64,000 nucleotides of DNA from an uncultured Cohaesibacter sp. (GCF_963678225.1 NZ_OY782763.1:806001-870000); one strand, 5' to 3'. Shown: positions 27,951 through 36,935, counted from the first letter of the stretch. Program-made: numbers and translations. Notes: generated by a model from the letters alone, not told the origin.

Positions 27951-27982
27951 ATCATCTTTACATTTTCCCTCTCAGAGCTCAA
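27946..27982 (-). promoter_or_regulatory. Candidate sRNA promoter overlapped by CtrA-like box
   Basis: -35-like TTGAGC (27982-27977) and -10-like TAAAGA (27960-27955), spacer 16. TTAACATCATCTTTA (27946-27960), a TTAA-N7-TTTA near-consensus CtrA box, covers the -10 element. Confidence 0.4.
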
Positions 27983-28160
27983 CGAAAACCTATTGTTAAC
28001 CTTAACAGAAGCGAACCGTGGTGAAAGTTTGATTAAAGAAGCGTTACCCCTGCGACTGGCATGCCCCCTGCTTTACTATGGGTGCAAAACAAAAAGAGAT
28101 CCCGTTCTGCTTCAAGTTGAAACACATTGGAAGCGGAACTGCCCCAGATAGAGACGCAAA

Positions 28161-28820
28161 ATGAAACACCAGGTGACGCGCGAACTGTTTACTTATTGGG
28201 ATGGCCTGAGAGGCGGACGGACAGCCCCAGAGCGCAGTGACATCGACCCGGCAGAAATCCATCAGATTCTCGGAGACACTTTCATCCTTGAGTATGACAG
28301 TGAATCCAGTCTGACATTCAGGTTGGCAGGCACGCGCCTTTGTGGCTCCTTCTGCCGCGAATTGAAGGGGCGCAATTTCTTTGACCTATGGGACACCGAC
28401 GACCTTTCCAGCATGAAACTGCTGCTGACTGCCGTGGTGGAAGACGAAGCCGCAGCCGTTATCGGCTTCAAGGGCAAGACAGAACGGAATCAGGAACTGG
28501 AATTTGAGTCGATTCTGCTGCCCCTCAGACATTATGGTCAGCCCAAAAGCCGCCTTCTGGGCGCGGCAAGCCCGGCTGATATGCCATATTGGATCGGAAT
28601 CTGGCCGATTCAGGAATTGTCCATCAGTTCCATGCGCTTGATCTGGCCTGATGAGCGCCCCGCTTTCATGCGCAATCAGGAGCAGGCTCCCACGCAGCAG
28701 CATAAATTCGGCCTCACCCCGACAACAACGATTCTGCCCCCTGCCATCGGGCAGAATCACATTGCGGCCGAGCGCCGCATCGGTCATTTGACTGTCATTG
28801 AAGGGGGCAGACGCGACTAA
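28161..28820 (+). CDS. PAS_5 domain protein
   Basis: 219 residues. The N-terminal ~150 match the alphaproteobacterial PAS_5 type: LFTYWDGLRGGRTAPERSDIDPAEIHQILGDTFILE, FRLAGTRLCGSFCRELKGRNFFDLW, and LLPLRHYGQPKSRLLGAASP. No output domain; the C-terminus is low-complexity and polar. It probably senses a small ligand or a partner protein. The PilZ gene follows 157 bp later on the same strand, and CtrA-like sites lie upstream. Confidence 0.85.
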   Translation: MKHQVTRELFTYWDGLRGGRTAPERSDIDPAEIHQILGDTFILEYDSESSLTFRLAGTRLCGSFCRELKGRNFFDLWDTDDLSSMKLLLTAVVEDEAAAVIGFKGKTERNQELEFESILLPLRHYGQPKSRLLGAASPADMPYWIGIWPIQELSISSMRLIWPDERPAFMRNQEQAPTQQHKFGLTPTTTILPPAIGQNHIAAERRIGHLTVIEGGRRD

Positions 28821-28977
28821 AACGCGAAGCGAAAAAGGCACACAACGCTTGGTATCGGAATGTTTTCCATAGCACTGCAAGAAGCCAACGGACAAAAGGC
28901 TTTGTTAACTATAGAGGGAATAGGATGGCGATGTATTCGTTCATCCTGTCCAGTCATGGCGAGGAAAGCCATTCTCT

Positions 28978-29586
28978 ATGTCGGCAGTCGCTAAAAAATC
29001 TGAGCTACCGCGCATTACCGAGCGCCGTCGTCATCAACGCGTGAAAGTGAACCTTCTTGGTCGCTTCATGCTTGAGAACAAGACGGAGTATCCGTGTCAG
29101 GTGATCAATATGTCACCTGGCGGAATGGCCATGATTACACCAATACGCGGCGAAATAGGCGAACGCGTCATCGCCTATATCGATCATATTGGACGGATCG
29201 AGGACAGAATTGTCAGAAAGATTGAAGGCGGCTTTGCCATCACGGTCGATGCCACCGAGCGCAAACGCGACAAGCTTGCCTCTCAGCTGACATGGGTGGC
29301 AAACCGGCATTTGCTCGACTTGCCTGAAGATCGGCGCCATGAACGTCGGCAGCCCAAACAGCCAATCACCAAACTGATCCTGCCAGACGGCACCGAGCAT
29401 ATCTGCCGCGTGCTCGACCTTTCTCTTTCTGGTGCAGCGCTCAAAACCAGCGCCCGCCCGGCAGTAGGCAAGGAAGTCAGCATCGGCAAGATCCGAGCCC
29501 GCATCGTACGGCATCTGGAAGATGGACTGGCTGTTGAATTTGCCGCTGTACAAGACAGCACAGAGATCGACAAAAACCTGCGTTAA
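28978..29586 (+). CDS. Tandem PilZ-domain protein
   Basis: 202 residues with two PilZ modules, which bind cyclic di-GMP. First: RRRHQRVKV (RxxxR-type) and VINMSPGGMAM (N/DxSxxG). Second: RRHERRQPK and VLDLSLSGAALKT. The first keeps both motif halves; in the second the Arg motif is less regular but the DLSLSG half is intact. Start ATG 28978 with GAGGAA upstream. It may adjust motility or envelope polysaccharide output in response to c-di-GMP. Confidence 0.9.
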   Translation: MSAVAKKSELPRITERRRHQRVKVNLLGRFMLENKTEYPCQVINMSPGGMAMITPIRGEIGERVIAYIDHIGRIEDRIVRKIEGGFAITVDATERKRDKLASQLTWVANRHLLDLPEDRRHERRQPKQPITKLILPDGTEHICRVLDLSLSGAALKTSARPAVGKEVSIGKIRARIVRHLEDGLAVEFAAVQDSTEIDKNLR

Positions 29587-30156
29587 ACCGCCTCCCCCAT
29601 CCGTCTAACCACAGTCGGCATAGCGGCGCCTCAAACGCGCCGCAATCGGTTCATGGTGCCCGATTTTTAGAAGACATCGCTTCGGTCAACGCCCCTTGAT
29701 GAAGCTAGTCCGCAATTACAAACAATAAAAATAAGAATTTTTTCCTGCTTTTTTAGACGCTCAAACAGGCTCTCCAGAAGGTCAACGGCATAGCCGACAC
29801 GCATTCCCGCTCAGTGTCCAATCGTTCCAGCCCACTTCTTTCCCTTTTTACTTTCACCAAAATCATAAGCAACAGCGCCAAACAAAGCACAAAGAACAAA
29901 ACACAAAGCATTGATATATTTCATTTTTTAGCCAATTAAAATTTTATCGAAAGTTGACTCAAATTTTCTTCAAAATAGATTTCAATTATATTTAAAATTT
30001 ATACTGAATTAATCGAAATTAAAATTAAAATATATTCAAATGTAAAATAAAGTAAAATCGATTTAATTTGATTTTTTACTTAAATTTCCCAGCAAATATT
30101 CGAAAAATCTCAAATGAACACTTCTAATAATCTTCCTATAACGACGGGAGATAAAA
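29587..30156. other. AT-rich intergenic region
   Basis: 570 bp. It begins with the hairpin GCGGCGC/GCGCCGC (29623-29643). The stretch from about 29920 to 30110 is very AT-rich with many A/T runs, unlike the rest of the window, and has no open frame. It lies upstream of the BTLCP gene, whose promoter must be here. Confidence 0.6.
29644..29669 (+). terminator. Weak terminator after the PilZ gene
   Basis: AATCGG (29644-29649) pairs with CCGATT (29660-29665), followed by TTT. The stem is short, so this is tentative. Confidence 0.4.
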
Positions 30157-30738
30157 ATGAAGAAACGCATTTGGGGATTTGCTTTTTTCAGCCTTGCTTG
30201 CCTTGCAGTACCATTTGAGGCAGCGGCTGCCAGATACTCACCATTCATGACCGTACAGGGGGCAACCTCTGCACCCATTGGTCATGTGAATTTCTGCCGA
30301 CAGAACCCATCGGAGTGCAATGTCACATTCAGCTCCGATCAGGCCGTGAAACTCTCTGAAGAAAGCTGGAAAAAGCTCATCAGCGTGAACGGCTATGTCA
30401 ACCAGTCCATCAAGCCGGTGACCGACGAAGAACTGTATCGCACCGAAGAGCTATGGACCTATCCACGATCAGCCGGAGACTGCGAAGATTTTGCGCTCTT
30501 GAAAAGGCGCATGCTGATCAATGAAGGTTGGCCAGCTACGGCACTTCTAATTACGGTCGTGAAGGAAAGGAACGGCAATGGCCATGCTGTTCTGACCGTA
30601 CGTACGGATAGGGGTGATCTCATTCTCGACAATCAGGATCCGCGAATCCTGCCTTGGGACAAGACCCCTTATCACTATATCAAGCGTCAGGCTGCGCTTC
30701 ATCCATCACAATGGACTGCCATTGCTGACACTCGCTAA
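30157..30738 (+). CDS. Transglutaminase-like cysteine protease (BTLCP)
   Basis: 193 residues with a signal peptide (first ~25, ending AAAA). The predicted catalytic triad is Cys109 (AGDCEDFALLKR), His143 (GNGHAVLTV) and Asp158 (LDNQ). This pattern is that of the bacterial transglutaminase-like cysteine proteinase family (DUF920-like), common in rhizobia and related to LapG. LapG acts on large adhesins under c-di-GMP control; here no adhesin or LapD is visible, so the target is unknown. Followed by a strong terminator. Confidence 0.9.
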   Translation: MKKRIWGFAFFSLACLAVPFEAAAARYSPFMTVQGATSAPIGHVNFCRQNPSECNVTFSSDQAVKLSEESWKKLISVNGYVNQSIKPVTDEELYRTEELWTYPRSAGDCEDFALLKRRMLINEGWPATALLITVVKERNGNGHAVLTVRTDRGDLILDNQDPRILPWDKTPYHYIKRQAALHPSQWTAIADTR

Positions 30739-30740
30739 CG

Positions 30741-30768
30741 AGAAAGAGCCCTCGAAGGCTCTTTCTTG
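30741..30768 (+). terminator. BTLCP gene terminator
   Basis: AGAAAGAGCC (30741-30750) pairs with GGCTCTTTCT (30757-30766), 2 nt after the stop codon. Confidence 0.85.
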
Positions 30769-30830
30769 CTCCAAACTTTGCTTTGCAAGCCCTGATCGCG
30801 TCCCCACATCCCGTCCATTGCGATCAGGAC

Positions 30831-30864
30831 GGGCCAGTCGTCCCCACGACTGGCCCTTTTTCTT
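30831..30864 (+). terminator. Second plus-strand terminator
   Basis: GGGCCAGTCG (30831-30840) pairs perfectly with CGACTGGCCC (30847-30856), followed by TTTTTCTTT. Just upstream CTGATCGC/GCGATCAG (30792-30828) and CCCGTCC/GGACGGG (30809-30833) can form alternative helices. Confidence 0.85.
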
Positions 30865-30908
30865 TCCCATCCATTGCGAAAGATAAACCCAAGCAAATAC
30901 AAAGAGGC

Positions 30909-31436
30909 CTAGAGGGCCTTTAGCTCGGAAGAAAAGCGCTTCCAGTTTGCAACATAGTTGGCAGCAGACCGACGCAGTTTGTTGATCGCTTCCTCATCCA
31001 GTGATCGGACCACCTTGCCCGGCATACCCATCACAAGTGAATTGTCCGGAATGACTTTCCCTTCCGGGATCAGAGCCTTGGCGCCAATCAGGCAGTTCCG
31101 CCCGATCTTGGCATGGTTGAGCACCACAGCCCCCATACCGATCAGGGAATTTTCGCCAATCGTACAGCCATGCAGGATCACATTATGGCCGATGGTGCAA
31201 TCTGCCCCGATGGTCAGTGGCGCGCCCATATCCGTGTGCAAAGTGCTGCCTTCCTGAATATTGCTGCGCTCGCCAATCGTCAAAGGCTCATTGTCTCCAC
31301 GCAGAACAGCCCCGAACCAAACGCTCGCATCCTGCCCCAGAATCACCTTGCCAATGAGACTTGCATTCGGTGCCACCCAATAGCCCCCGTCTTCGGGCAC
31401 AGTGGGTTTGAAATCTCCCAATTGATATAGAGTCAC
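30909..31436 (-). CDS. Gamma carbonic anhydrase family protein
   Basis: 175-residue left-handed beta-helix protein of the YrdA/CaiE/PaaY type. Hexapeptide repeats throughout ([43 protein letters not shown]). The three zinc His are His67, His84 and His89 at the family spacing. The GTG at 31436 has AAGGGA upstream and gives the standard length; an in-frame start at 31475 would add residues that do not fit. Activity of this group on CO2 is often weak or unproven. Confidence 0.88.
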   Translation of the reverse strand: MTLYQLGDFKPTVPEDGGYWVAPNASLIGKVILGQDASVWFGAVLRGDNEPLTIGERSNIQEGSTLHTDMGAPLTIGADCTIGHNVILHGCTIGENSLIGMGAVVLNHAKIGRNCLIGAKALIPEGKVIPDNSLVMGMPGKVVRSLDEEAINKLRRSAANYVANWKRFSSELKAL

Positions 31437-31573
31437 GCATATCCCTTTCTGACAAAAGTTTCCTACCGCCTCCAAGACAATGAAGCCAGAGGACGGAATG
31501 AAAACCTATATATCACGAACTCTGCGCTCCAGTTAGTAACAAGGCTGATCCGCCCCCCACACAGGAACAGATT

Positions 31574-31903
31574 TCAGCTCATGGCATTGGCTGCAACAGA
31601 AAAGACGTTCAGCAAAAAGACCCCCGAGCATGCGCTCCAGACGCTGGCAATGGCCGAAGAGCCGAACAACCAGCCAATCGGCCGGTGCTCGATGCGGCGC
31701 CCCCGCACCGCATTGCGCATGATGATGAAGGGACCAGCAAAGGTACATATCAAAATCGATGCAAAAATCCCCGGCCAACTATTGATAGAAACCCTGAAAC
31801 CGGCCGGTCGCTGCGCCATAACCTGATAGAGGCTGGCCAAAATCCCTGCACAGACGAAACCGACAGCAGTGACATAAAAAAGAGCAATCAATTCAGGACC
31901 CAC
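31574..31903 (-). CDS. Small multi-pass membrane protein
   Basis: About 109 residues with three hydrophobic segments (LIALFYVTAVGFVCAGILASLY, IFASILICTFAGPFIIM, WLFGSSAIASVWSACSGVFLL). Not recognised to a named family. The segment MRNAVRGRRIEHRPIGW between helices two and three is the only conserved-looking loop. GTG 31903 follows a GGAAAGGAAG element. No functional hint from the neighbours. Confidence 0.65.
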   Translation of the reverse strand: MGPELIALFYVTAVGFVCAGILASLYQVMAQRPAGFRVSINSWPGIFASILICTFAGPFIIMRNAVRGRRIEHRPIGWLFGSSAIASVWSACSGVFLLNVFSVAANAMS

Positions 31904-32206
31904 AACGCTTCCTTTCCCGCAGCCGCCCACGAATGGACCATCGGCCGCGCATGTCGCTTTGGCTCGACCCTGTTCGAAAAAGGGTCACTCCTGCACCAAG
32001 CGACAAATCCACAGAGCTTTCCGTCTCAAAATGAGACAGAACAAACATGCCTGTTAAGAATCTTGCAAGCATTGTGCCGCCATTCCCACGCTGCCAACCA
32101 AGGGATGGGTGTGAGAAGGCTATTTGAGTGATTGAAGCACCCGCAGGGATTTTCTACCATGAGCGCGAGTAACGGCAGCTACCGCGCCCTCTAGGACAAC
32201 ACAGAC

Positions 32207-32911
32207 ATGAAGCATCAGACACCGGAAGAACAAGGGTCGACCCAGAGATGGATATTTTTCCTTCTCATTGCCGGTCTGATTGCAATTACCTTTTTGTTTC
32301 TGATCAGCCGGATCTTCGAATATTCCGGCCCTTCCCTGCTCCACAATCCCTATAGCGCTGAGACAGGCCCCAAGCATATTCTGGTTGGAGACATGGATTT
32401 CAGGGTGCCGCCAAACACAATCCGGCATCAGGAGCAAAGAGAAGCAGCTTCAGTCACCCAGCTTGATCTTGTCTTTCTCTGGCCAAGCCTGGCTGGATAC
32501 AGTCGGGAACAACAGGTCGCCTTCAGTGATGCGAGCAGGAAATCGAACCTGATCTTCGTCTCCATCAGCAGGCCAGACAAGGTTCTGCGCAGTTCGGAGC
32601 GGCTCTATAGCGTCTACAGCCAGTTCTTTTCTGGCGATCCGACGCGCGGTCCGGCTGGCTTGATCGGCTTTGCGATGGACGATAGCTCAGGCTTTAGCGG
32701 CGAGACCGTCTATTTCAAGCCAGAATCCACCGAGCCTTTTGTCGCCCGCTGCATCACTCCGGAAAACAAAGAGCCCCCCTTCTGTATGCGCGAAATCGGC
32801 CTAGGTGCGACCATTCAGATTACCTACCGCTTTCGTCCCCACCTGCTCGCACAGTGGCAGCTGTTGGATGATCGCATCCTTGAAAGATTGGGGGGATTTC
32901 TAGTGCCCTGA
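32207..32911 (+). CDS. Membrane-anchored hypothetical protein
   Basis: 234 residues. One membrane helix near the N-terminus (WIFFLLIAGLIAITFLFLI, about 15-33) anchors a soluble domain outside the cytoplasm. The soluble part has conserved-looking segments VGDMDFRVPPNTIR, LDLVFLWPSLAGYS and FVARCITPENKEPPFCMREI, the last with a possible disulfide. I do not recognise the family. No operon partner on this strand. Confidence 0.7.
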   Translation: MKHQTPEEQGSTQRWIFFLLIAGLIAITFLFLISRIFEYSGPSLLHNPYSAETGPKHILVGDMDFRVPPNTIRHQEQREAASVTQLDLVFLWPSLAGYSREQQVAFSDASRKSNLIFVSISRPDKVLRSSERLYSVYSQFFSGDPTRGPAGLIGFAMDDSSGFSGETVYFKPESTEPFVARCITPENKEPPFCMREIGLGATIQITYRFRPHLLAQWQLLDDRILERLGGFLVP

Positions 32912-33055
32912 TAGGCCCAGCTCTCTGCAAGCACAGCCAAGAGCTACGTAACGCTAACGCAAAAAGGCTACCGCCCATAAAGGGCAGCAGCCTTTGACAA
33001 GAGAATGGCCACAGGGTCATTCCATCAGGAAAAAGACAAAAGCGCGAGCGTCGGC

Positions 33056-33271
33056 TTATTCTTCTTCCAGATCATAATCGAGAATTGCCATGGAGAAATT
33101 GTAGGACAGATCTTCATCTTCATCATCGCGGAATAGCACGCCGACAAACTCATCTCCAACATAGACTTCTGCGGAATCATCCTTGCGCGGACGTGCCCGC
33201 ACCTCGAGATTGGGCGACTGAAGAGTCTTCCGCATGAATGATTGAAGTTTTGCCAGTTCGGTCTTGTCCAA
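33056..33271 (-). CDS. DUF3126 family protein
   Basis: 71-residue acidic protein. The sequence (ELAKLQSFMRKTLQSPNL, VYVGDEFVGVLFRDDEDEDLSYNFSMAILD) is that of DUF3126, a short alphaproteobacterial family that commonly lies next to cysE, as it does here. Function unknown. It sits 194 bp downstream of cysE on the same strand. Confidence 0.88.
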   Translation of the reverse strand: MDKTELAKLQSFMRKTLQSPNLEVRARPRKDDSAEVYVGDEFVGVLFRDDEDEDLSYNFSMAILDYDLEEE

Positions 33272-33465
33272 AATTGCCTCCTGCAGGTTTTGCTGATCAC
33301 AATTGGTTTATCCAATTTTCGGGACGGGTGATTTTATCACCCCTACCCGAATGTATGACCGGCTGAGTGGCATAGCGCACATGAAGAGTAAAGCCGCTTT
33401 CCACATGATTTCAAGTTTTTCTGCAGAGATATACGGACAAATAGCCACAGGACAGCCATTCCTGT

Positions 33466-34292
33466 TTAATTGGCATCCCTCAGGATCTGATCCATGCTGA
33501 TAGCAGGTTCCGCACATCCGGCCTGCCCGACCACCTTCGCCGGAACGCCAGCAACGGTGGTTTTGCATGGTACATCCTTCAGCACCACCGAGCCAGAGGC
33601 AACGCGCGAGCAATTTCCGATTTCGATATTGCCGAGCACTTTGGCTCCGGCACCAATCAGTACACCATGGCGGATCTTTGGATGGCGATCGCCTTCCTCC
33701 TTGCCGGTCCCACCCAAGGTGACACCCTGCAAAATGGACACATCATCTTCCAATACAGCGTTTCACCAACGACGATTCCCGTTGCGTGGTCAAAGAAGAT
33801 CCCTTTTCCGAAGGATACTCGAGGGTGAATATCCACCTGATAAACCTGCGAACTGACACTTTGCAGATAAAGAGCAAAATCCTTGCGCCCGTTTTTCCAT
33901 AGCCAGTTCGCCAGACGGTGGGTCTGGATGGCATGAAACCCCTTGAAATAGAGAATAGGATCGACAAAGCGCTCGCATGCCGGATCCCGATCAGCCACCG
34001 CCCTGATATCGGCCCGCATGGCCTCCGGAATGTAGGGGTCTGACGCACAAGCATCCCTGTAGGCCTGACGAATGGCCTCTGAATCCATTGCCGGATTGTG
34101 CAGACGATCCACAATACGATGGATGACGGCATTTTCCAGCCGTTTGTGGCTTAGAATGGTCGCATAGATGAAGCTGCTCAATGCTGGCTCTGCCCGCACG
34201 ATGCTTTCTGCTTCTGCCCTTACACGCTCCCAAACAGGGTCGATCACATTCGGCTGATCGTATACGCTGCGGCTAAGGCTTGCCTCTACCAT
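33466..34292 (-). pseudogene. cysE: Serine O-acetyltransferase, interrupted by a one-base frameshift
   Basis: CysE makes O-acetylserine for cysteine synthesis. The first part (34292 down to about 33760) reads normally: VWERVRAEAESIVRAEPALSSF through HPRVSFGKGIFFDHATGIVVGET. It then shifts to LYWKMMCPF and stops at 33657. The rest is intact in another frame: EDDVSILQGVTLGGTGKEEGDRHPKIRHGVLIGAGAKVLG to the stop at 33466. Adding one base near 33758-33760 (ACGCTG to ACGGCTG on the coding strand) restores GETAVLEDDVS, the family consensus. Either a real loss or a sequencing error; the site is not a homopolymer. Confidence 0.88.
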
Positions 34293-34532
34293 TTTTTCTC
34301 CTACTCCCGCAAAAGAGCGAGACGACTAACTGGGCTTTTTCATTCGCAACAGGCTTTGACGCCGACGTGGCCTTGAACAGATGCCAAGATATCGACCTGT
34401 CTAGTTCCTTCGCATGCCTTTTGTCTGGCATACAATCCCGATACAAATAGGCTGCCAATCCCGAGGCTGCAAGAACAAAAACCCAATCTTTTTCATCCAA
34501 GGCAAAAATTATCCTACAAAGTTAGCACATAA

Positions 34533-35348
34533 ATGACTGATACCCAAAACCCGGACACGACCCTGCCAGACACAATTCTCATAGAACGAGACGGCCCGAT
34601 CGGTCGCATCATCATCAACAACGAAACCAAGCGCAATGCCATGACGCTGGCAATGTGGCGCGCCATTCCCGATGCCGTCGCTGCTCTTGAAGCCGATTTC
34701 GATGTCCACGTCATCGCCATAGTCGGTGCAGGCAACAAGGCCTTTGTATCGGGAGCAGACATCAGCGAATTTGACACGGTGCGCAAGGACACCCCTTCCG
34801 CCTCTCACTATGACGACATCAATGCAGAATGCTATCGCGCCGTTCGCAACGCAAAGAAACCGACCATCGCCCTCATCAAGGGCTTTTGCATGGGGGGTGG
34901 CTTTGGTCTTGCTGCGGCCTGCGATTTGAGGCTATCGAACCAGAGCGGCAAATTTGGCATTCCCGCAGCAAAGCTGGGCATCAGCTACCCGACCGACGCA
35001 ATTGCAGATGTCGTCAATATCGTGGGCCCGGCCAATGCCAGGGAAATCTATCTCACCGCCAAGGTCTATGGAGCGGATGAGGCCCAGAAACTGGGCTTTC
35101 TTCACGCCATATACAGCGACGAAACGTTTGACGCGGAAGCCGAGGCCTATTGCCAGTCGGTCGCGATGCTGGCGCCCTTGAGTCACAAATATCACAAAGC
35201 CGCCATCAACAGCGCCATTGGCCAGAGTGACTGCCTGCCCTTTGACCGCCTGAAAAGCATGGCCTGCGATTGTCTGGACAGCGAAGATTACAAAGAGGGC
35301 CGCAGGGCTTTCAGCGAAAAGCGAAAGCCGGAATTTGTCGGCGAATAG
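34533..35348 (+). CDS. Enoyl-CoA hydratase/isomerase family protein with atypical active site
   Basis: 271 residues of the crotonase fold: GRIIINNETKRNAMT, the oxyanion loop KAFVSGADISEFD, and FCMGGGFGLAAACDLRL. The two Glu used by true hydratases are absent: the first aligns with Gly in GGGFGLA, the second with Ala in IPAAKLG. So it probably does not hydrate enoyl-CoA; it could be another crotonase activity. Start ATG 34533. Convergent with the hydrolase gene. Confidence 0.85.
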   Translation: MTDTQNPDTTLPDTILIERDGPIGRIIINNETKRNAMTLAMWRAIPDAVAALEADFDVHVIAIVGAGNKAFVSGADISEFDTVRKDTPSASHYDDINAECYRAVRNAKKPTIALIKGFCMGGGFGLAAACDLRLSNQSGKFGIPAAKLGISYPTDAIADVVNIVGPANAREIYLTAKVYGADEAQKLGFLHAIYSDETFDAEAEAYCQSVAMLAPLSHKYHKAAINSAIGQSDCLPFDRLKSMACDCLDSEDYKEGRRAFSEKRKPEFVGE

Positions 35349-35370
35349 GAAAAACCAATAGCAAAGAACG

Positions 35371-35397
35371 CAAAAAGGGCCACACGGAATGTGGCCC
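35371..35397 (-). terminator. Terminator of the alpha/beta hydrolase gene
   Basis: GGGCCACA (35377-35384) pairs with TGTGGCCC (35390-35397). On the minus strand TTTTTG follows. Confidence 0.85.
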
Positions 35398-35423
35398 TCA
35401 TTCATTCTGTCATTCCTGAAAAA

Positions 35424-36173
35424 TCAGGCGTCTGCAAAGAATTCCAGCACGGCCTTTTTGAAAACCTTGTCCCCGACCGCGACCATGTGATCCCGCCCCG
35501 GAATGTCGCACACCTGCGCATCGGGCAGCACATCGGCCAGTTCTTGCGCCGTACCGGCGATGGTGTCCCGTGTGCCAACAGCAACAAGCGCAGGCACACT
35601 CAGCTTGGACAATTCCTCGACTGATATCTTCTGTCGCGACGAGCCCATACAAGCAGCCAGCGCCAGACGGTCGCTCTTGGTCTGATCGGCAAATTGGCGA
35701 AAAGCCCGCCCCACCGCGCTGGTGGATTTTGCTCCGTCTTCTGCCTTGAGCGCGTCGATGATGGGCTGCGGATCGCCGGTGCCATTGATCATGCCGCCAC
35801 CCAGGCCACCGAAAACAACCTTCTTGACCCGTTCGGGATATTTGAGCGCCAGAAAGGCAGAAATGCGCGCGCCCATAGAATAGCCCATCACGAAGGCTTT
35901 CTCGAGCCCCAGATGGTCAAGCAGCGCGCGGGCATCTTCAGCCATGATGGGCGAAGAATAGAGCGCAGAATCATAAAGCTTTTCGCTTTCCCCGTGGCCG
36001 CGATTGTCAACTGCGATCACGCGATAGCCAGCTTTCGTCAGGGTCTGCACCCATCCGGGATTGACCCAGTTGACTGTTTTGTTGGAAGCAAAACCGTGAA
36101 TCAGCAGAACCGGCTCTCCTTCTCCTTCATCGAGATAGGAGATCGTATAATCGTCAGATTTGAAGTAAGGCAT
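35424..36173 (-). CDS. Alpha/beta fold hydrolase
   Basis: 249 residues with a complete triad: Ser99 (MGYSMGA), Asp203 (GTRDTIAG) and His229 (GRDHMVAV). HGFASN forms the oxyanion loop. Resembles haloperoxidase/ester-hydrolase members acting on small esters or lactones. No signal peptide. Substrate cannot be named from sequence or context. Confidence 0.88.
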   Translation of the reverse strand: MPYFKSDDYTISYLDEGEGEPVLLIHGFASNKTVNWVNPGWVQTLTKAGYRVIAVDNRGHGESEKLYDSALYSSPIMAEDARALLDHLGLEKAFVMGYSMGARISAFLALKYPERVKKVVFGGLGGGMINGTGDPQPIIDALKAEDGAKSTSAVGRAFRQFADQTKSDRLALAACMGSSRQKISVEELSKLSVPALVAVGTRDTIAGTAQELADVLPDAQVCDIPGRDHMVAVGDKVFKKAVLEFFADA

Positions 36174-36421
36174 ATCGAATTTGAATTCACTTTATAAAGG
36201 GGAACAAAACGCGACGCGTATCTGCAGGCATTCATATCAGTTTGCTCGAAAAGCGCAAACCGCAACAGAAGCCGGACACAGCTGTCTTTGCAAAAACCGC
36301 TTGGAATATACGTAGATCTTTGGATAGGGGCAAGGTATAAACAGACGAATAGTAGGCAGCTCACCAACAAATCGCTATGGTGTCTTACGCACGAAATTCA
36401 TTGAAAAGAAGGCAATTTACA

Positions 36422-36658
36422 ATGGCCGGCTCCAAGATTCCGCATTTCAAGAATGATCAGGGCGTCCCGGTGATCCACATCGGCGCAAAGGAATTCCAAT
36501 GCATAGGGGCAAACCCGCCGCAGGATCATCCCCATATCTATCTCGACATGGGCGATGAAGACGAAATCCTCTGCCCATATTGTTCCACCCTTTACAAGTT
36601 TGATGAAGACCTTGGTCCCCAGACCACTCGCCCTGCAGACTGCTTCTACGAAGATTGA
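36422..36658 (+). CDS. CHCC-type zinc-finger protein
   Basis: 78-residue protein of the zf-CHCC family, the bacterial relatives of the complex I subunit NDUFS6. Metal-binding residues: Cys (EFQCIGAN), His (DHPHIYLDM) and the CPYC pair. The start at ATG 36422 gives MAGSKIPHF; the frame is open further up. In alphaproteobacteria such proteins occur near respiratory genes, but here the neighbours do not say. Short but convincing. Confidence 0.88.
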   Translation: MAGSKIPHFKNDQGVPVIHIGAKEFQCIGANPPQDHPHIYLDMGDEDEILCPYCSTLYKFDEDLGPQTTRPADCFYED

Positions 36659-36935
36659 TACCGCTCGTCTTTTATTTCAGTCTGTTTCCCGTTCTACTGA
36701 AGGGGTCAAGAACTGGGGACGAACAAATATGACAATCATGTGTAGAAGGCTCTTTTGCTTTTAATCAATTTCGTTCAGTCTGAGCCCGACTAATGTGGCT
36801 TGAGTTTTTTATCGAAAATAGACTTTACGATCCGCTTGATTGGGCTTATCCATCTTTGCCATGCGGTCCTCATAAGAAGCCCCTGAATTGCCATGCGCAA
36901 TTTGGAAAGACACGACCAGTTCGAAAGATCCTGTC

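Larger units (their letters stand above)
27677..28160. other. Intergenic region with sRNA candidate and CtrA-like half sites
   Basis: 484 bp between divergent rhomboid and PAS_5 genes. Beyond the sRNA candidate it holds TTAACCTTAAC (27996-28006) and TTAAAGAAGCGTTAC (28033-28047, TTAA-N7-TTAC). The part next to the rhomboid gene (27677-27820) shows nothing clear. Confidence 0.5.

Noticed and set aside
34273-34500. 75-codon frame overlapping the cysE start
   Set aside because: It overlaps cysE in another frame and has no convincing start or conserved sequence.
36101-36370. 89-codon Cys/Leu-rich frame upstream of the hydrolase gene
   Set aside because: Overlaps the hydrolase start on the same strand in another frame; no RBS; composition not protein-like.
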